DNA of 6,309 nucleotides from UBA6168 sp031426435 (GCA_031426435.1 JANPLH010000243.1:1-6309), one strand, 5' to 3'; numbered from the stretch's first letter, positions 1 to 6,309 are shown. Program-made: numbers and translations. Notes: generated by a model from the sequence alone, not told the origin.

Positions 1-2707
1 TTGAGGAAAGTCCACGAACTCTGGCCGCCAAGGTTGCACTGGACAAACGAATGGACAAGCCATTGCCGCTTGCGGTACCTCCTTCATCAAATAGCGTTTG
101 AACGCCGCTTAGCGCATCTGGTTTTACCCACATTGAAACTGTAAGTGCAGAGAAATCACGCTCCATGAAACCACCGTCAAAACTATAACGGACTGCGAGT
201 GCGCCGTTAAAATAGGCGGATGAGCCGCCTTCTACGCCATCTTTTGTATAAATTGGAACACAAGGTGATGCTCCGCAATTACTGTGGTGGTTATTGCCAG
301 AAACATCGTTGGTGTTTCCCTCGAAAGTCCACCATGCCGTTGGCGTCATGTCTGACCAATCGTATGATAGCGGCATATCTGCAGAAGTTGATGTCAGATT
401 AATAGTGCCGCCACCAGCGCCACAGTTTTCGGGTGTGCTCGAATAACTTGCCAAAAGGCCCGCAGTACAATCGGGGTCGGCACAGTCCATCAATCCGTCA
501 AAATCGTCATCGAAGCCGTTATCGCAAACTTCAGGATAGCAAATCGGGGATAGCACAGTGCTTGGTATTATCGTCCAGACGGCGCTCGAAGGGGTCCTCC
601 AATAAACCTGGTAATGGTCGCCACCTGTGCCTTCTTTATGAACAAGCTCTATATAATAACTTGTGCCAGCAGTAAGGCTAATAGTGCCTGATGTCTGTTG
701 TGGGTATTTAGTGTATTCTGCGACATTTGTCCATCCAGATACGCTTGCGATATTTACTTTGTTTAGAGGTGAAGCATTGGTGCTAAGGTATAACCTGGAG
801 GCATCATCGGAGGTTATGTTAAAACTATAATTGCCTGTGACCGTCGGCTTTATGTGGCCAAATACCCTTGTGCCATAGTTGTCGGCGAAGTTGGATGCAC
901 CTTGAAAGGAACTGATAAAACCTGTTTGATTATAGTTGTTAGGATAGTTTGGGCCACCCATCAAGTCATAAATCGTGCTACCAGCCAATCCAGTCCAACG
1001 CTGGAAGGTAAGGCCGCCAGGCCCGCACGATACCGAGGAAGGGCAAGTAACCATGCCAAGGGAAACTGCATCCACTGCCAAACCCACACTTGCCCTCGCA
1101 TTTGAAATGCGAAAATTAAGGATTGGGTCTTGCGCATCATAGGTGAAGGTATAGGTATATCGGGTCCAACTCAAGTTGGTGAAACTTGAACTTGCTGGTA
1201 CCGCCCATGCCTTTACGGTCTGAAAACCACTTGTGTAGCTGATGCCAAGGTTGGCCACTGTTGAAATCTGGGTGCTCGCCGCCGCACTGGGAAGTCCTCC
1301 ACTGAGCGCCTGTGCCCAAGAAGCCCCATAGAAGCAAAGTGAATAAGTCTCACCGTCCACCAATTCAAGATTGTTGCTGAAATTGGTCAGCATGTACCAA
1401 GCGTCGTTGTTGTTGGGCAACCAAATAAAATAATCGCCTTCCGGGTTGTTGACGGTGGCAGGGTTGTCCCTCACCACAAATGAATTGGAGGAAGTTTGCG
1501 TCCGCCAAGGCATGGCAGTGGTTGTATTGTTGTTGGCCAGTACTGCTATTGGCTTGGTTTGCAGTGTGCTTGGGAAGGTCGTCGTGCTCAAAAGTTCATC
1601 GAAACTGTTGTTTGGTAACAAATTGTCAGAACAACCGCAAGACAGGCTGAATCCGCTCCCACCAAGCGTAGTTGATAAGCTAAGGCAAAAATCGTCAACA
1701 TACAATCGAGGCGACGAGGTACCAGTTTTTGTTGCGCCAATTTCGGCATAAACAGCAGTGGCGGGCGCGGTCCCTTTCAAGAAAAACTGCTCGTAGCTCG
1801 TGACATTAGACAAAATGGGCTGAATAATGGTACTGATGGTCGAACCGCTGGAGTTTATCCAACGCAAGTAAACCTCTGCGTAGGAAGGTGCCGGGCTCGA
1901 CACCTTGGCCCAAACCGAAAGTTGGTAGGTCGCCGATGGCGTTATAACAAGCCTTTGATTAAGGCTGGCTGAGCTTGTGACGATTTGTGCAGCTGAAGCA
2001 CCGGAATAAGCATCAGCTACAGCCGTATTGTTCACGGTACCCCCAGAAATGACCCAGTTGGTCATCCCAGTTTCAAAGCCAGGATTGCTTGTCAAAATAC
2101 AGGCCCCTGTAGTAGGTATAATTTCTTCTAAGCAAAATTCGTCGAGCTTCATGCGACCGGAAGCACCTGATTTAAGGGCATACACCTCAATAGAGGTTGC
2201 ACCAACAGGGGCCGTAGCGCTTATCGTGTGCAATGTATAGGTTGTGGCAGTAATGGTTACAGTTGTCGAGGTGAGAAGCGTACTGCTACTGTTCCTAAAA
2301 CGAATGGAAACTTGGGCACTGGATGGGCTACTCTCAGTCTTTGCATAAAAGGTAAGGTTATAAACACGGCCTACTATAATACCAGTCTTGTTTTGTAGAA
2401 TGGAAGCACCGTTGCTGTTCAACCTCGCTGCGTTGGTTCCTGAGTAGCTGTCACTGGTATAATCGGAACCCGATGCGGTCCAGGTAGAATAGCCAGCAGT
2501 TTCAAATCCAGTATTATTAAGAAGCACGCAAGTAGGTGGCATGAACGCTGCCACCATTTTTTCATATTGGCTGGAAAGCCTTAAATAGACCCGTTCCCCG
2601 AAGTTGCTGCAAGACTTGGCAAAAGGGGCATCTGCTTTAGCATGGAGCATTCCAATCAAAAGCAAAAGCAAAGTCAGTAAATATGGTATGGGTCTACGTA
2701 TGACCAT
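1..2707 (-). CDS. Large secreted modular surface protein (galactose-binding-like repeats, PA14, Ca-binding-type linker, LamG), 3' end outside window
   Basis: The frame is open for 902 codons from ATG at 2707 to the left edge with no stop, so the C-terminus is missing. Residues 1-25 form a signal peptide: Arg-Arg, a Leu-rich core, and an Ala-Lys-Ala signal peptidase I site before Asp26. Residues 60-192 and 203-341 are two related beta-sandwich modules of CBM_4_9/galactose-binding type. Each has a GFE...W start and ends in a hydrophobic-Asp-(Glu/Asp)-Phe-Cys strand. Residues 357-555 are a third, longer and divergent module (NNSFDE start). Residues about 563-720 look like PA14 (VFGHIKPTVTGNYSF, ITSDDASRLYLS, YYIELVHKEG, then HYQVYW). 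Residues 723-747 are an Asp/Cys-rich linker with CDNGFDDDFDG, a DxDxDG-like calcium-binding motif. From about 785 a LamG/concanavalin-like domain begins (AWWTFEGNTNDVSGN, later VSMWVKP). Such proteins in this phylum bind glycans or act as adhesins, and many carry a type IX secretion C-terminal domain, which would lie outside the window. The domain calls are by eye; the exact role is unknown. Confidence 0.9.
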   Translation of the reverse strand, partial: MVIRRPIPYLLTLLLLLIGMLHAKADAPFAKSCSNFGERVYLRLSSQYEKMVAAFMPPTCVLLNNTGFETAGYSTWTASGSDYTSDSYSGTNAARLNSNGASILQNKTGIIVGRVYNLTFYAKTESSPSSAQVSIRFRNSSSTLLTSTTVTITATTYTLHTISATAPVGATSIEVYALKSGASGRMKLDEFCLEEIIPTTGACILTSNPGFETGMTNWVISGGTVNNTAVADAYSGASAAQIVTSSASLNQRLVITPSATYQLSVWAKVSSPAPSYAEVYLRWINSSGSTISTIIQPILSNVTSYEQFFLKGTAPATAVYAEIGATKTGTSSPRLYVDDFCLSLSTTLGGSGFSLSCGCSDNLLPNNSFDELLSTTTFPSTLQTKPIAVLANNNTTTAMPWRTQTSSNSFVVRDNPATVNNPEGDYFIWLPNNNDAWYMLTNFSNNLELVDGETYSLCFYGASWAQALSGGLPSAAASTQISTVANLGISYTSGFQTVKAWAVPASSSFTNLSWTRYTYTFTYDAQDPILNFRISNARASVGLAVDAVSLGMVTCPSSVSCGPGGLTFQRWTGLAGSTIYDLMGGPNYPNNYNQTGFISSFQGASNFADNYGTRVFGHIKPTVTGNYSFNITSDDASRLYLSTNASPLNKVNIASVSGWTNVAEYTKYPQQTSGTISLTAGTSYYIELVHKEGTGGDHYQVYWRTPSSAVWTIIPSTVLSPICYPEVCDNGFDDDFDGLMDCADPDCTAGLLASYSSTPENCGAGGGTINLTSTSADMPLSYDWSDMTPTAWWTFEGNTNDVSGNNHHSNCGASPCVPIYTKDGVEGGSSAYFNGALAVRYSFDGGFMERDFSALTVSMWVKPDALSGVQTLFDEGGTASGNGLSIRLSSATLAARVRGLSS
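1685..2530 (-). repeat. Tandem pair of related beta-sandwich modules inside the surface protein
   Basis: Two consecutive protein modules of about 133 and 139 residues (residues 60-192 and 203-341) share the same plan: a first Cys, an N-x-GFE turn, a Trp about eight residues later, a (D)xYSG-x-xAA segment, a Tyr-x-Leu-x-hydrophobic-Ala-Lys strand, a Thr/Ala-Pro segment, and a final Asp-(Glu/Asp)-Phe-Cys-Leu strand. They are diverged at the residue level, so this is an old domain duplication and not a recent DNA repeat. The single Cys near each end of each module suggests one disulfide closing each sandwich, which would fit an exported protein. Confidence 0.7.
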
Positions 2708-2714
2708 AAATGAT

Positions 2715-2719
2715 TCCTT
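2715..2719 (-). promoter_or_regulatory. Shine-Dalgarno-like AAGGA before the surface protein start
   Basis: On the minus strand AAGGA lies seven bases before the ATG at 2707. Clear Shine-Dalgarno signals are uncommon in Bacteroidota. This one supports the chosen start, which also gives a well-formed signal peptide. Confidence 0.5.
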
Positions 2720-3026
2720 CAAGGCTGGGGGGTGGGTGTATGTTCTTCGTGCTTGAAGATTTCTGCGAAAATCAAGCAGTGTGTTGTTGCTTTTAAAAAA
2801 AAAGGGGAGACTTTAGGTGGTTTTCAATAGATGCTTTTTCAATGGTTGGTTATTCCCTAAGCATCTCAACTTTGGATAGGCAGCCAGGTTGGTGGCTCCT
2901 GAGGTAGTCAGAATGTAAATTGTTATGGAAAGGATTGTACCAAGAACTGGACAAAACACGAAGATGTACGAAGTGGGTGCTTGAGTGTACCATTTTGTTT
3001 TAGTTTTTGTTTGCGCAAGCTTTTTT

Positions 3027-3060
3027 ATCAAAAAAAACCTAAAACAAGGGTTGACCTTGT
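3027..3060 (-). terminator. Possible Rho-independent terminator
   Basis: Read on the minus strand, ACAAGG, a five-base loop, and CCTTGT (3060 to 3044) form a six-base-pair stem, followed by a T-rich tract TTTTAGG then eight T. It would end transcripts of the unknown gene whose stop is at 3266, about 200 bases upstream on that strand. The stem is short and only half G/C, and the distance from the stop codon is long, so this is a moderate call. Confidence 0.35.
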
Positions 3061-3265
3061 ATTAAGAAGCCAAGCCACTTGCCTGCAAACAGTGAACTTG
3101 AACGTAGTTTTAAGGGTAATGAAAGGAGATGGATTGTCCAGCAAAATGAAGCATTAAGTGCTCAAATTTGATAGAATCTAACCATGATGGGGGAAAACAA
3201 AAGGGGAGAAACAAAGGATAGCCAAGAATTGTACCAAAGTAAAAGCTGTTCTTCTAAAAATCCGG

Positions 3266-4069
3266 TCAGGAAGCTTTGTCGGGAAAATCATCTTCAAAGA
3301 AATCATCAAGCGGGTCGCCATGACCTTGTTGCGACCAAAAATCGGTAGGGAGGTTTATGTTGGGCACATTTTCCCAGTAAAAATTATCCAACCATTCGTC
3401 ATGTTTCTCCAAGCCAAATCCATCGGAAACCAAGGCACTATCTTCTTCCAATTCGCATAAGCGGTCTAACATCTCCAGTTGTTGCCATTCTTCATCATGG
3501 CGCTTGCGCAATTCCCGCTTCTTGTTTTCAGCTTCAAAGGCTGCCCCAGCTTCTTCGGAAAGCTCTTCGTAAGGGTCAATTCCTTGGGAGCGAACATGTT
3601 CTTCCCATGCTTCAATGTCGTTCTTTGCGGCCTCGTTCACCAATTTGCAATAACAAAAACCTCCTTGTCCAAAAGGGCAGTAATTCCCTGATTCGTACTG
3701 GCAGATTTTAACGGTGCCGCCCCGTTCGAAATGCCATGCAATTTGCTCATTTTTTATGGCATGGAGCATGGCATCGTATTGTTGATGCAGGCTAAGCTCA
3801 AGCGGCATGTCCCAGTTAAGCAGCCAGCTTTTCCAAAGTGTTATGATGTTTTGCAGGAGCAATTCTAACTGATAGTCGGTTAGAAAGGAACTTGGTGGAA
3901 ACGCTTCGGCAGGGATGCTGAATAAGTCAGGTAATTTGATAAAATGATTGGCGGAAATTCCTTCTTCTTCTTCTTCAAATGCTACCAACAAGTCTATTTC
4001 CAATGGCTTCGGGGCCATTTCGATGGACTGCCGGATGTCTGTTTGTAAGTGATGAAGATACCTGACCAT
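3266..4069 (-). CDS. Uncharacterised acidic protein with a Cys cluster, 267 residues
   Basis: I do not recognise a family. The frame runs from ATG at 4069 to TGA ending at 3266. There is no signal peptide or membrane segment, so it is probably cytoplasmic. Residues about 32-36 are a run of five Glu encoded by a short GAA/TTC microsatellite. Residues 60-115 look helical and Leu/Trp-rich. Residues 123-141 hold C-x7-C-x7-C-x-C (CQYESGNYCPFG...FCYC), whose spacing and aromatic/Gly pattern resemble a CCCH zinc knuckle with a final Cys in place of His; metal binding is inference. Residues about 150-210 are strongly charged, rich in Glu, Lys and Arg, and probably form a long helix or coiled coil. 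The last 45 residues are Asp/aromatic-rich and end in a very acidic tail (DPLDDFFEDDF). It stands alone, divergent from the DUF1501 operon and followed by a long gap. No clear ribosome binding site is visible. A regulatory or protein-binding role is possible but unproven. Confidence 0.8.
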   Translation of the reverse strand: MVRYLHHLQTDIRQSIEMAPKPLEIDLLVAFEEEEEGISANHFIKLPDLFSIPAEAFPPSSFLTDYQLELLLQNIITLWKSWLLNWDMPLELSLHQQYDAMLHAIKNEQIAWHFERGGTVKICQYESGNYCPFGQGGFCYCKLVNEAAKNDIEAWEEHVRSQGIDPYEELSEEAGAAFEAENKKRELRKRHDEEWQQLEMLDRLCELEEDSALVSDGFGLEKHDEWLDNFYWENVPNINLPTDFWSQQGHGDPLDDFFEDDFPDKAS

Positions 4070-4171
4070 AACGTGTGAGGTTATTTGTGGCTAAAATAAC
4101 AGTAAAATCTTTACTAAATAATTTTAAGTCAAGTATTTTAGCAAAAAATCTACTTTGTGCAAAAATTCAGC
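4070..4171. promoter_or_regulatory. Divergent intergenic region with two adjacent inverted repeats
   Basis: These 102 A/T-rich bases separate the unknown minus-strand gene from the DUF1501 operon and must hold at least the promoters of both. Two perfect inverted repeats abut: GTTATTT-N7-AAATAAC at 4080-4100 and AGTAAA-atc-TTTACT at 4101-4115. They could be operator sites, or a hairpin in the leader of the minus-strand gene, whose ATG is 11 bases away. On the plus strand TACTTTG (4151-4157) resembles the Bacteroidota -7 element TAnnTTTG with one base missing in the spacer. No matching -33 element is evident, so the promoter call is weak. Confidence 0.4.
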
Positions 4172-5650
4172 ATGAAACGGCCCAACATTCAGCAACAGTT
4201 GGAATTGGAACATACCACACGGCGGCTTTTCCTCCAGCAGTCTTTGTTTGGCATTGGGGCATTGGCCCTTGGCAACCTGATGGGCGGGTGCTCCCGACCC
4301 AGCAATGATGCCAAAGCATTTGACCTTTTCAACCCGATGGCGCTCAAGTCGCCCCATTTTTTGCCGAAGGCAAAATCCGTCATCTACCTGCACATGGCAG
4401 GTGCCCCCAGCCAGTTGGAGCTTTTTGATTACAAACCCGAACTCGCCAAGCTTGATGGCCAAGACTGTCCACCGTCTTTGTTGGAAGGAAAAAAATTCGC
4501 CTTCATTCGGGGTGTGCCAAAAATGCTTGGCCCACAGGCCACCTTCGGTCAGTACGGCCAATCGGGCCAATGGATAAGCAACTACTTGCCTCATTTTCAA
4601 AAGGTTGCGGACGAGGTGGCCATCGTCAAGTCCCTCACCACCGAGCAGTTCAACCATGCTCCGGCGCAGCTTTTCATGCACACCGGCTCGCCCCGCCTCG
4701 GCAGGCCGAGCATTGGCTCATGGGTAACGTATGGCCTCGGCTCCGTCAACGAGAACCTGCCCGGCTTCGTGGTGCTCACCTCTGGCGGCAACAACCCCGA
4801 CGCTGGCAAGAGCGTTTGGGGCAGCGGTTTCCTGCCCTCCGTTTATCAGGGCGTGCAATGCCGCTCCGAGGGCGAACCCGTGCTTTTCCTCAAAAACCCT
4901 GAAGGCATGGATACCGAGCTGCGCCGTGCAAGCATTGACGCCATCAATGAAATCAATCAACTCAGCCACGCAGAAACAGGCGACCCGGAGACGCTCTCCC
5001 GCATCTCGCAATACGAAATGGCCTATCGGATGCAGATTACCGCCCCAGAGGTGATGAACATCAACGACGAACCTGCTTATATCCATGAAATGTACGGCAC
5101 CAAGCCCGGTGAAACGAGCTTCGCAAACAACGTGCTGCTGGCTCGCCGTTTGGTGGAAAAGGGGGTGCGTTTCGTGCAGCTCTTCGATTGGGGATGGGAC
5201 GCCCACGGCACCGACGAGGCGCTGGCCATTGACATTGGGCACCGAAAAAAATGCGAGTCGGTGGACAAGGCCATGACTGCCCTCATCCTCGACCTCAAGC
5301 AGCGTGGCATGTTGGAAGAAACGCTCATCGTTTGGGGCGGCGAGTTCGGCAGGACACCCATGCAGGAGAACCGGGATGGCAACAAGATGCCCTTCAAAGG
5401 ACGTGACCACCACACGGAATGCTTTTCGATTTGGATGGCAGGCGGTGGTATCAAAGGCGGCGTCACGCATGGCGAAACGGACGAAATCGGCTACTCAACC
5501 GTTAGCGGTAAAGTGACCGCCCACGATGTTCATGCTACCATTTTGAACCAATTAGGCTTTGACCACGAAAAAATGATTTTCCCGTTCCAAGGCCGCCCAT
5601 TCCGTTTGACAGACGTGAGCGGGGAGGTGATTTCAAGCATTGTCTCTTAA
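4172..5650 (+). CDS. DUF1501 family protein, Tat-exported, possible lipoprotein
   Basis: The protein has 492 residues, about the usual length for DUF1501, a family with an alkaline-phosphatase/sulfatase-like fold and mostly unknown substrates. Residues 15-23 (TTRRLFLQQ) followed by a Gly/Ala/Leu-rich core are a twin-arginine signal. Met-Gly-Gly-Cys at 37-40 could be a lipobox, so the protein may be a membrane-anchored lipoprotein facing the periplasm; no acidic surface-export motif follows the Cys. Family hallmarks in order: IYLHMAGAPSQLELFDYKP (71-89), FDWGWDAHG (338-346), VWGGEFGRTP (387-396), GRDHH (410-414) then FSIWMAGGGIKGG, and HDVHATIL (451-458). The Asp/His residues of these blocks are where the fold places its metal-binding or active-site residues. 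ATG at 4172 is preferred over the in-frame GTG at 4157, which would overlap the only promoter-like motif. DUF1501 genes usually sit beside cytochrome-type DUF1549/DUF1553 genes; here the upstream neighbour is divergent and unrelated. The next gene follows after 44 bp on the same strand, probably co-transcribed. Confidence 0.93.
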   Translation: MKRPNIQQQLELEHTTRRLFLQQSLFGIGALALGNLMGGCSRPSNDAKAFDLFNPMALKSPHFLPKAKSVIYLHMAGAPSQLELFDYKPELAKLDGQDCPPSLLEGKKFAFIRGVPKMLGPQATFGQYGQSGQWISNYLPHFQKVADEVAIVKSLTTEQFNHAPAQLFMHTGSPRLGRPSIGSWVTYGLGSVNENLPGFVVLTSGGNNPDAGKSVWGSGFLPSVYQGVQCRSEGEPVLFLKNPEGMDTELRRASIDAINEINQLSHAETGDPETLSRISQYEMAYRMQITAPEVMNINDEPAYIHEMYGTKPGETSFANNVLLARRLVEKGVRFVQLFDWGWDAHGTDEALAIDIGHRKKCESVDKAMTALILDLKQRGMLEETLIVWGGEFGRTPMQENRDGNKMPFKGRDHHTECFSIWMAGGGIKGGVTHGETDEIGYSTVSGKVTAHDVHATILNQLGFDHEKMIFPFQGRPFRLTDVSGEVISSIVS

Positions 5651-5694
5651 AATTCATCATTCAATCATTTATCATCCTTCATCACTAAATAAAT
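5651..5694 (+). other. Operon spacer with ATCA micro-repeats
   Basis: The 44 bases between the DUF1501 stop and the next ATG contain ATCA four times (5656, 5664, 5671, 5681), mostly within TTCATCA/CAATCAT contexts. There is no hairpin-plus-T-tract terminator here, which agrees with co-transcription. The A-rich bases just before the ATG (AAATAAAT) are typical of Bacteroidota translation starts without a Shine-Dalgarno sequence. Confidence 0.4.
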
Positions 5695-6309
5695 ATGGCT
5701 TTGACTCGTCGAAAATTCCTTGCAACCACTACAGCCGCTGCCGCATTGACGCCATTTGCTGCTACTGAAAAACCCCGCTTTGTGCAAAAGCCTGGTTTTT
5801 CTTTGAAAATTCTTGCCACCAATTGGGGCTTCAATAGCAGTTATGATGCTTTCTGCGAAAAAGCCAAAGCCGTGGGCTACGATGGGGCTGAAATCTGGCT
5901 GCCCGGCACCGTGAAGGAACGGGACGAACTGATGAATGCCTTTGCAAAGCACGGCCTGTCTTACGGCTTTCTTTGCGGCAGCGGTGAGTCTGATTTTGCG
6001 AAGCACTATGACCAATTTGAAAAAATACTGCGTGACGGCGTAGCGCTCAAGCCGCTCTATTTCAATTGCCATTCAGGGCGTGATTGGTTCAATTTTGAGC
6101 AAGGCAGCCGCTTCGTTCAGTTGGGCTTGGATGTGTCGAAATCCAGTGGCGTGCCCGTTTATCACGAGACGCACCGTGGTCGTTTGATGTTTGCTGCGCA
6201 AATAACGAGGCAGTACCTTGAAGCTTTCCCCGGTCTTCGCCTCACCCTGGATATTTCGCATTGGTGCAATGTGCATGAGTCGCTTTTGGCCGACCAGCCC
6301 GAAGCGGTC
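5695..6309 (+). CDS. Sugar phosphate isomerase/epimerase-like TIM-barrel protein, Tat signal, 3' end outside window
   Basis: The first 205 residues are present and the frame is open at the right edge; relatives are about 280-310 residues. Residues 4-23 (TRRKFLATT then an Ala-rich core) are a twin-arginine signal, predicting export of a folded, probably metal-loaded enzyme. The rest matches the xylose isomerase-like/AP endonuclease 2 TIM barrel: a first strand at LKILATNWG (37-45), AKAVGYDGAEIW (57-68), a strand with FNCHSG (123-128), VYHETHRG (155-162) with Glu158 as likely metal ligand, and LTLDISHW (183-190) with Asp186 and His189 as likely ligands. Family members isomerise or epimerise sugars, inositols or related compounds; the substrate cannot be told here. 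It lies 44 bp after the DUF1501 gene on the same strand, with no terminator between them, so the two probably form one transcript and act in the same compartment. Confidence 0.9.
   Translation, partial: MALTRRKFLATTTAAAALTPFAATEKPRFVQKPGFSLKILATNWGFNSSYDAFCEKAKAVGYDGAEIWLPGTVKERDELMNAFAKHGLSYGFLCGSGESDFAKHYDQFEKILRDGVALKPLYFNCHSGRDWFNFEQGSRFVQLGLDVSKSSGVPVYHETHRGRLMFAAQITRQYLEAFPGLRLTLDISHWCNVHESLLADQPEAV

Larger units (their letters stand above)
2708..3265. other. 558-bp intergenic region without a convincing gene
   Basis: This gap lies between the 3' end of the unknown minus-strand gene and the start of the surface protein gene, both read leftward. It should contain the promoter of the surface protein, but I find no good TAnnTTTG/TTTG pair. 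The nearest match on the minus strand is TTACTTTG (3235-3242), one base off the -7 consensus and far from the start. A run of nine A (2795-2803) and an A/T palindrome (TTTTTT-atc-AAAAAA at about 3021-3035) are present. A minus-strand TTG-initiated frame (2813-3031) with one hydrophobic stretch exists, but nothing supports it as a gene. A possible terminator at 3027-3060 is listed separately. Confidence 0.6.

Noticed and set aside
220..1105. Plus-strand short frames, for example 220-402, 433-675 and 854-1105
   Set aside because: All are antisense to the continuous minus-strand surface protein frame, are rich in Arg/Cys/Ser and have no plausible motifs. The frames at 1446-1751 and 2028-2240 are rejected for the same reason.
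2791..2810. Run of nine A as a terminator for the minus strand
   Set aside because: On the minus strand the T-run is preceded by CTCCCC with no complementary arm, so no hairpin forms.
2813..3031. 72-residue minus-strand frame with one hydrophobic stretch
   Set aside because: It starts at TTG within an A/T tract, has no ribosome binding site, overlaps the putative terminator region and has no recognisable family; low-complexity start and weak composition.
3121..3146. AAAGGAGA followed by ATG on the plus strand
   Set aside because: It resembles a ribosome binding site but the ATG at 3129 opens only a few codons before a stop, so no gene follows.
4157..4171. GTG at 4157 as start of the DUF1501 protein
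   Set aside because: It adds only five residues with no family support; the ATG at 4172 gives a standard Tat signal and leaves the promoter-like TACTTTG outside the coding region.
4718..5470. 250-residue minus-strand open frame opposite the DUF1501 gene
   Set aside because: It lies wholly antisense to a strongly supported gene with family motifs; the protein has no recognisable domain. It is a shadow of GC-rich coding sequence. The same applies to the other antisense and shifted frames in 4124-5516.
5665..6276. Minus-strand frames 5665-6072 and 6073-6276
   Set aside because: Antisense to the Tat-signal isomerase, whose motifs (Glu158, Asp186, His189 contexts) are convincing.

Overview
The window looks like chromosome of a Bacteroidota bacterium, most likely of the Saprospiria/Haliscomenobacter-Lewinella type. 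This is inferred from gene style, not from a marker gene: a long modular secreted protein with galactose-binding-like repeats, PA14, an acidic CDNGFDDDFDG-type calcium motif and LamG; mostly weak Shine-Dalgarno signals with A/T-rich leaders; and a Tat-exported DUF1501 protein next to a Tat-exported TIM-barrel sugar isomerase. There is no rRNA, tRNA, CRISPR array or transposase.

Left part (1-2707, minus strand): one open reading frame of at least 902 codons starts at 2707 and runs off the left edge. It encodes a secreted adhesin- or glycan-binding-type protein: signal peptide, two clear and one divergent beta-sandwich modules, PA14, an Asp/Cys-rich calcium-binding-type linker, and the beginning of a LamG-like domain. 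The plus-strand ORFs in this stretch are shadows of it.

Middle (2708-4171): a 558-bp gap holds no convincing gene but does hold a possible minus-strand terminator. Next is a 267-residue minus-strand protein of unknown function with an internal cysteine cluster and a very acidic C-terminus. It is separated by 102 bp from a divergent plus-strand operon. Those 102 bp hold two back-to-back perfect inverted repeats, which are candidate regulatory sites.

Right part (4172-6309, plus strand): a DUF1501 protein (492 residues, alkaline-phosphatase-like fold, Tat signal with a possible lipobox) is followed after 44 bp by a Tat-signal sugar phosphate isomerase/epimerase-like TIM-barrel protein, cut by the right edge. 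Both are predicted to be exported folded, so they probably work together outside the cytoplasm, plausibly on carbohydrate-derived substrates; the substrate cannot be read from the sequence. I see no clear new defence or mobile system. The most unusual items are the CCCH-like cysteine cluster in the unknown protein, the paired palindromes between the divergent genes, and the DUF1501-isomerase pairing without the usual cytochrome-type DUF1549/DUF1553 partner directly upstream.
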